The notes under the pieces: model-generated
What the model was told of the DNA's origin: nothing
What the model saw: the letters and a program-made list of their open reading frames with translations, nothing else
Databases searched by the model: none
Shown here: positions 5,856 through 9,291 of the stretch, piece after piece
How the letters are laid out: every line of letters begins with the position of its first letter
How positions within the stretch are numbered: the first letter of the stretch is position 1
Made by a program: the position numbers and the translations under genes
From: Bacteroidota bacterium
GTDB lineage: Bacteria; Bacteroidota; Bacteroidia; UKL13-3
NCBI GenBank assembly: GCA_010027395.1
Contig: RGVD01000100.1
Span: 1-9,291 of the forward strand
DNA length: 9,291 bases
Direction of reading: 5' to 3'

Positions 5856-7064
5856 TTAGTTGCTTTCGCTATCAGAATCCATTGCCATTTTCATCATTTG
5901 TTCTTCCGAATCTTTAATGAACGAAGCATTGTATTGGTCAAGTTCTGATGATTGGTGGTCGCGAAGGTTTAAGGCATACCTCAGGGCACTACCTGCACCT
6001 ATAATTTTTACCAAGCCCAATTCCAAAAGCAAAGTAAAATCTCTTTGAATGGTTTTTCTATTACATCCAAACTCGCTTACTAAGTCTTTTGTAGAAATGA
6101 ATCCGCGATGTTGAATGATATACATAATAAGCTTTTGACGCTTGTTAATGATGCTCTCATCAATATCTTTCAATTTATATCCACGCTTGAAAACATAGTT
6201 CATTATGTTTTTTTGCCTTGGATTTAATTTCTCGTAGTCAACTTGTTTACGAAAATATGATTGTAATAAAGATTCAATCCTATTGAGTTGTGAGCTGTGC
6301 ATTTTCAAACCAAATGCCAATTGGTGATTCAGGTCAAATTTATCTTCACCGTCTACTTTTTCATCAGGCGAAGGTCTGTGTTCAATAAAATATGAACGAT
6401 ACTCGATTTTATTCAGGTAAACTTCATGCTCAACAGTTAGCAAACCATGCAAGTCCATGTCATTTTTTTTCAACCAAAAATTTTGCAAGAGACAAGCTAT
6501 GCGGCTTTTGCCTTCAGCAAATAATTGCATTTCTAAAATTCTAAAATTAAGCATCCACGATTGAACAATGGGATGAAATTCGCTATCACTATTTAAAAAT
6601 TCAAAAAGAGATTCAAGTTGTAATTCCGCTTCTGTAGTAAGTTTTTCGGCCTGACGAGGTACTTGTTTGTTAAATAAACTTACTTCAGAATGGGTGTTGT
6701 ATAAATCGGTAATTAATATTTTATGAAGATGATAAACCATTGAAAGAGATAGAGACTCATTTGACACTTCGTTCAAATATTGCTCTGCTTTCATATACTG
6801 GTATACAGCTCTTTCGCTTAAGCTATTTGGCTTAACATTTTTATTAATAATGTATTTGACACTTTTTATGTCAAGTAAATTATGGTCAATCGCATTAGAA
6901 TAGTAATTGCGAAGTATAGCACTGTTGTTCTTTTCTAAATCTCTGAATTGCTCTGGCAAATCAATAAATTCATAGATTTTTTTCAACTCATTGTACTGAT
7001 GCACAATGTTTACAAAGGCATCATCTATACTTATCTCTGGCTCGTATTTATTGATTAGAATCAT
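5856..7064 (-). CDS. Degenerate Fic-domain protein with C-terminal winged helix-turn-helix
   Basis: A 402-residue soluble protein. The middle (about 45-230) has the Fic layout: a helix with 'NSAILRN' at 47-53 where active-regulated Fic proteins have '(S/T)xxxE(G/N)', a helical stretch ending 'LHKIL' (113-117), 'HPIVQSW' at 164-170, and 'QLFAEGKSR' at 180-188 aligned with the catalytic 'HPFxxGNGR'. The catalytic H is Q180, P is L181, N-G is K186-S187; R188 remains. The inhibitory E is also gone. AMP transfer is therefore unlikely. Residues about 307-365 form a winged helix resembling DeoR/HTH types ('GFISTKDLVSEFGCNRKTIQRDFTLLLELGLV'), so it is probably a DNA-binding regulator using the Fic fold as a sensor or interaction domain (inference). 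The tail (372-402) is acidic. It heads an operon with the PH-like gene. Fic assignment is by pattern, not search. Confidence 0.78.
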   Translation of the reverse strand: MILINKYEPEISIDDAFVNIVHQYNELKKIYEFIDLPEQFRDLEKNNSAILRNYYSNAIDHNLLDIKSVKYIINKNVKPNSLSERAVYQYMKAEQYLNEVSNESLSLSMVYHLHKILITDLYNTHSEVSLFNKQVPRQAEKLTTEAELQLESLFEFLNSDSEFHPIVQSWMLNFRILEMQLFAEGKSRIACLLQNFWLKKNDMDLHGLLTVEHEVYLNKIEYRSYFIEHRPSPDEKVDGEDKFDLNHQLAFGLKMHSSQLNRIESLLQSYFRKQVDYEKLNPRQKNIMNYVFKRGYKLKDIDESIINKRQKLIMYIIQHRGFISTKDLVSEFGCNRKTIQRDFTLLLELGLVKIIGAGSALRYALNLRDHQSSELDQYNASFIKDSEEQMMKMAMDSDSESN

Positions 7065-7081
7065 TCATACGAAACTAATTA

Positions 7082-7093
7082 CTATTTAAATAG
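7082..7093. promoter_or_regulatory. 12-bp palindrome upstream of the Fic/wHTH gene, possible operator
   Basis: CTATTTAAATAG is a perfect palindrome 17 nt before the ATG at 7064. Its place in front of a winged-helix regulator gene would suit autoregulation, but AT-rich palindromes of this size also arise by chance. No convincing TAnnTTTG promoter was found in 7065-7134. Confidence 0.3.
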
Positions 7094-7134
7094 GTGTGGG
7101 AGTATTTTTTATTCAACCTCAAGTTAATTGTATC

Positions 7135-7161
7135 AAAAAAAAGACAATTCGCTAAATTGTC
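7135..7161 (-). terminator. Rho-independent terminator of the yicC-gmk-nadD operon
   Basis: On the minus strand GACAATT (7161-7155), loop TAGCG, AATTGTC (7149-7143), followed by eight T (7142-7135). It lies 66 nt after the nadD stop. The stem is short and A/T-rich but the T run is long. Confidence 0.75.
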
Positions 7162-7227
7162 AAATTATCTTAATGGCGCAAAAACAATTATTGGCTGCAG
7201 ATTTTGGCTCTTAAGTATAAATGTGAT

Positions 7228-7803
7228 TTATTGATACAAGCCCAAACGCAAAATTTCCAATCGCGCTTTTTCAGGCACTAGGTAGTGAATGCTTTTGCTT
7301 GCATGCAAAATTTCACGGATATAGGTTGACGAAATATTAAGAAGCGGCACATCAAACAATTTTATTTTTGGGTGATTGGCTAACAAGGGATTTTCGTGAA
7401 ATCCGGCTCTTCGGTATACATATAATTCATGCTTATCCAAGATTTTTTCATAGTCCTTCCACTTATGAAAACTCTGCAAATTATCTCCACCAATAATGGG
7501 TACGAAGGTATGCTCAGGATAAAGATTGCTTAAATGGCTTAATGTATGAATGGTGTAGCTAGGTCTATCAAGCGAGAACTCAATGTCACAAGCTTCAAAC
7601 CTTGTGTCATCTTCAATAGCTAGTTTCAATAAATTAAGCCTTTGCTTTTCGTCAAGCAAATCATCATTTACTTTAAATGGATTTTGTGGTGAGATAACAA
7701 ACCATATCTTATCCATATCGGTAAAGTCGACCATGTAATTTGCTATTAGCAAATGCCCAGAATGAATGGGATTAAATGAGCCGAAGAATAAACCGATACG
7801 CAT
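7228..7803 (-). CDS. nadD: Nicotinate-nucleotide adenylyltransferase
   Basis: A 191-residue cytoplasmic enzyme that joins nicotinate mononucleotide to ATP, giving deamido-NAD and pyrophosphate, the penultimate step of NAD synthesis. The nucleotidyltransferase signature is present: 'GSFNPIHSGH' at 8-17 with H14 and H17, 'SPQNPFK' at 38-44, 'RPSYTIHTL' at 80-88, 'GGDN' at 105-108, and 'ISSTYIR' at 157-163, which binds the ATP phosphates. The length is normal for bacterial NadD. It is the last gene of yicC-gmk-nadD, an order common in Bacteroidota, 24 bp after gmk, and is followed by a terminator. The start gives the standard 'MRIGLFFGSF' N-terminus. Confidence 0.97.
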   Translation of the reverse strand: MRIGLFFGSFNPIHSGHLLIANYMVDFTDMDKIWFVISPQNPFKVNDDLLDEKQRLNLLKLAIEDDTRFEACDIEFSLDRPSYTIHTLSHLSNLYPEHTFVPIIGGDNLQSFHKWKDYEKILDKHELYVYRRAGFHENPLLANHPKIKLFDVPLLNISSTYIREILHASKSIHYLVPEKARLEILRLGLYQ

Positions 7804-7827
7804 CTTAAAAACTTTTAGAAGGTTTAA

Positions 7828-8391
7828 TTATTTTAAAAAATCAGAAACCAATTGCTCAGCATTGCTAAGCGCATTGCTAAGCACATCATTCACCAATACG
7901 ATATCAAATCGAGCTTCATAATCCAATTCAAGGACGGCTTTCCCCACCCTAACACGAAGCATTTCTTCGGTCTCTGTTGAGCGTTCTCTGAGCCTGCGTG
8001 CAAGCTCTTCAATATTGGGTGGTTTTACAAATACCGCCAAAGCTTGATCGCCAAAATAGTTTTTTAGGTTTAAGCCACCCTCAACGTCCACATCAAAAAT
8101 TACGGTTTTGTTTAAGGCCCAAATTCTTTCCATTTCTGATTTTAGAGTGCCATAGTAATTGCCACCATACACCTCTTCGTATTCAATAAATTCGTGGGCT
8201 TCTATTTTTTGTTTGAAGGTATCAACATTGATAAAATAGTAATCTTTGCCATGCACTTCGTTTGGTCTTTGTTTGCGTGTGCAGGCCGAAACCGAAAACA
8301 TCAAATTATCATTAACCGACAATAAATGTTTTACGATGGTAGTTTTTCCACTGCCTGATGGGGCACAAAATATGACAGCTTTGTTTCTCAT
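7828..8391 (-). CDS. gmk: Guanylate kinase
   Basis: A 187-residue cytoplasmic enzyme that phosphorylates GMP to GDP with ATP. The P-loop is 'APSGSGKTT' at 10-18 (K16); the first Gly of the usual GxxGxGK is Ala here, as often in this phylum. The GMP-binding region includes 'SACTRKQRPNEVHGKDYYF' (35-53; R39, R43, Y51) and 'EFIEYEEVYGGNYYGT' (67-82). The lid is the 'ARRLRERSTETEE' region at 131-143, and D100 lies in 'VIFDVDVEGG'. All parts are present and the length is normal. The gene begins 8 nt after the yicC stop; GGAA directly after that stop may act as a Shine-Dalgarno and couple the two genes. Confidence 0.97.
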   Translation of the reverse strand: MRNKAVIFCAPSGSGKTTIVKHLLSVNDNLMFSVSACTRKQRPNEVHGKDYYFINVDTFKQKIEAHEFIEYEEVYGGNYYGTLKSEMERIWALNKTVIFDVDVEGGLNLKNYFGDQALAVFVKPPNIEELARRLRERSTETEEMLRVRVGKAVLELDYEARFDIVLVNDVLSNALSNAEQLVSDFLK

Positions 8392-8399
8392 GCTTTTCC

Positions 8400-9269
8400 T
8401 TACAACACGTTGTTTATTTGTTCTTTTATTTTCTCTAGGTCGTCTTTCATTTCAATCACCCTGCGTTGGATATTAACCTCGTTGGCTTTAGAGCCAATGG
8501 TATTTATTTCGCGACCGATTTCTTGCGCAATAAACGAAAGTTTTTTACCGCTTGAAAGTTCTTTTACGGTTTTTAAGAAATAATCACCATGTTGTTTCAA
8601 TCTTGCTTTTTCTTCGCTGATATCAAGTTTTTCAATGTAGTAAATCAACTCTTGCTCAAAACGATTTTTGTCTACCAAATCGCTGTTTAGCTTTGATAAT
8701 TCTTTGTTAATTTTTTCCTTGATGTTTTGTATACGAAGCTCTTCGTATGGCTCAATTTCAGTGAGCTTAGCCAATATTGAATGACATAGTTTTTCTAACT
8801 CACCCAATAGCATATTGCCTTCGGTTTTTCTGAAAGATTCAAAATTATCAAAAGCATCCTTTACTGTTTGGAGTATGATTTTCCAATCTTCATCATTGCT
8901 TTCATTGTCTTTGTTGGTAAGCACACCAGGCATATCAAACACATTGTTTAACAACTGACTTAGTTCAATGCCTGCATTTTCTGAAATGGGCTTTAGCTGA
9001 TTGATATAGTATGTTACTACATCTGCATTAATGGGTGATACCACATCTTCGGCTTGTTTGTAGCTTAGGTTGATGTTAACAGTAACCGAACCACGTTCCA
9101 CCCATTTGCTCAAATCTCTACGTAGTTCCGATTCTTTATGCTGCCATTGACGGGGCATGCGAAGGTTTAACTCAAAAAATTTTCCATTGAGCGACTTCAC
9201 TTCCACCTTTATATTTATTTTGTTGGTTTCGGTTTCTGCAATACCAAAACCCGTCATTGAACGTAGCAT
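8400..9269 (-). CDS. yicC: YicC/YloC-family endoribonuclease
   Basis: A 289-residue protein of the YicC/YloC family; members in E. coli and B. subtilis are endoribonucleases implicated in RNA turnover. The N-terminal domain begins with the hallmark 'MLRSMTGFG' and continues with 'EVKSLNGKFFELNLRMP' (23-39) and 'RRDLSKWVERG' (50-60). A long helical middle leads to the conserved C-terminal domain with 'YYIEKLDISEEKARLKQH' (210-227), 'GKKLSFIAQEIGREINTIGSKA' (241-262) and the final 'VIEMKDDLEKIKEQINNV' helix. The length is typical and nothing is missing. It is the first gene of the operon with gmk and nadD visible here; only 22 bp lie upstream in the window, so its promoter cannot be judged. Confidence 0.96.
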   Translation of the reverse strand: MLRSMTGFGIAETETNKINIKVEVKSLNGKFFELNLRMPRQWQHKESELRRDLSKWVERGSVTVNINLSYKQAEDVVSPINADVVTYYINQLKPISENAGIELSQLLNNVFDMPGVLTNKDNESNDEDWKIILQTVKDAFDNFESFRKTEGNMLLGELEKLCHSILAKLTEIEPYEELRIQNIKEKINKELSKLNSDLVDKNRFEQELIYYIEKLDISEEKARLKQHGDYFLKTVKELSSGKKLSFIAQEIGREINTIGSKANEVNIQRRVIEMKDDLEKIKEQINNVL

Positions 9270-9291
9270 ATTTTAAAATTTAGGCTGCGAA

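Noticed and set aside
5860..6048. Plus-strand open frame of 62 codons
   Set aside because: Antisense to the winged-helix end and acidic tail of the Fic-like gene; a shadow caused by the Ser/Asp-rich codons.
7998..8476. Plus-strand open frames of 63 and 76 codons
   Set aside because: Both are antisense to gmk (the second also to the end of yicC), which are unmistakable genes.

Overview
The window is AT-rich, and every gene that can be supported lies on the minus strand. The evidence points to a Bacteroidota bacterium. The atpD-atpC pair stands alone with a very short epsilon subunit. The order yicC-gmk-nadD is typical of that phylum. The histidine kinase and response regulator are of the LytS/LytTR type common there. 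Promoter-like sequences match the Bacteroidota -33 TTTG / -7 TAnnTTTG pattern, and most genes lack a clear Shine-Dalgarno sequence. I cannot place it below phylum level. No rRNA, tRNA, insertion sequence or CRISPR array is visible.

Layout from left to right (transcription runs right to left). 1-908 holds a glycosyltransferase-2-like membrane protein that runs off the window edge and lacks the usual catalytic aspartates. It is preceded by a 90-residue single-pass membrane protein (915-1187) with an unusually strong Shine-Dalgarno sequence. The 331-bp gap upstream carries a perfect 14-bp direct repeat at 21-bp period, which looks like a LytTR response-regulator operator. The LytTR regulator (1519-2238) and its sensor kinase (2231-3265) lie immediately upstream, so this may be a local circuit: kinase, regulator, operator, then the small protein and GT-like protein. 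Next come a rho-independent terminator, atpC (short epsilon) and atpD (beta) of the F1 ATPase. These two are separated by an intergenic region almost filled by a 14-bp perfect inverted repeat.

5343-5852 is a bacterial-PH-like membrane protein gene interrupted by a single in-frame TGA. It sits 3 nt downstream of a 402-residue protein (5856-7064) that combines a Fic-type domain, missing both the catalytic histidine and the inhibitory glutamate, with a C-terminal winged helix-turn-helix. The pair looks like an uncharacterised regulator-membrane protein operon. The right end is the housekeeping operon yicC-gmk-nadD (RNase, guanylate kinase, NaMN adenylyltransferase), closed by a terminator at 7135-7161.

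The most interesting items are the pseudo-Fic/winged-helix protein with its interrupted partner, and the LytTR-type operator in front of a degenerate glycosyltransferase module.
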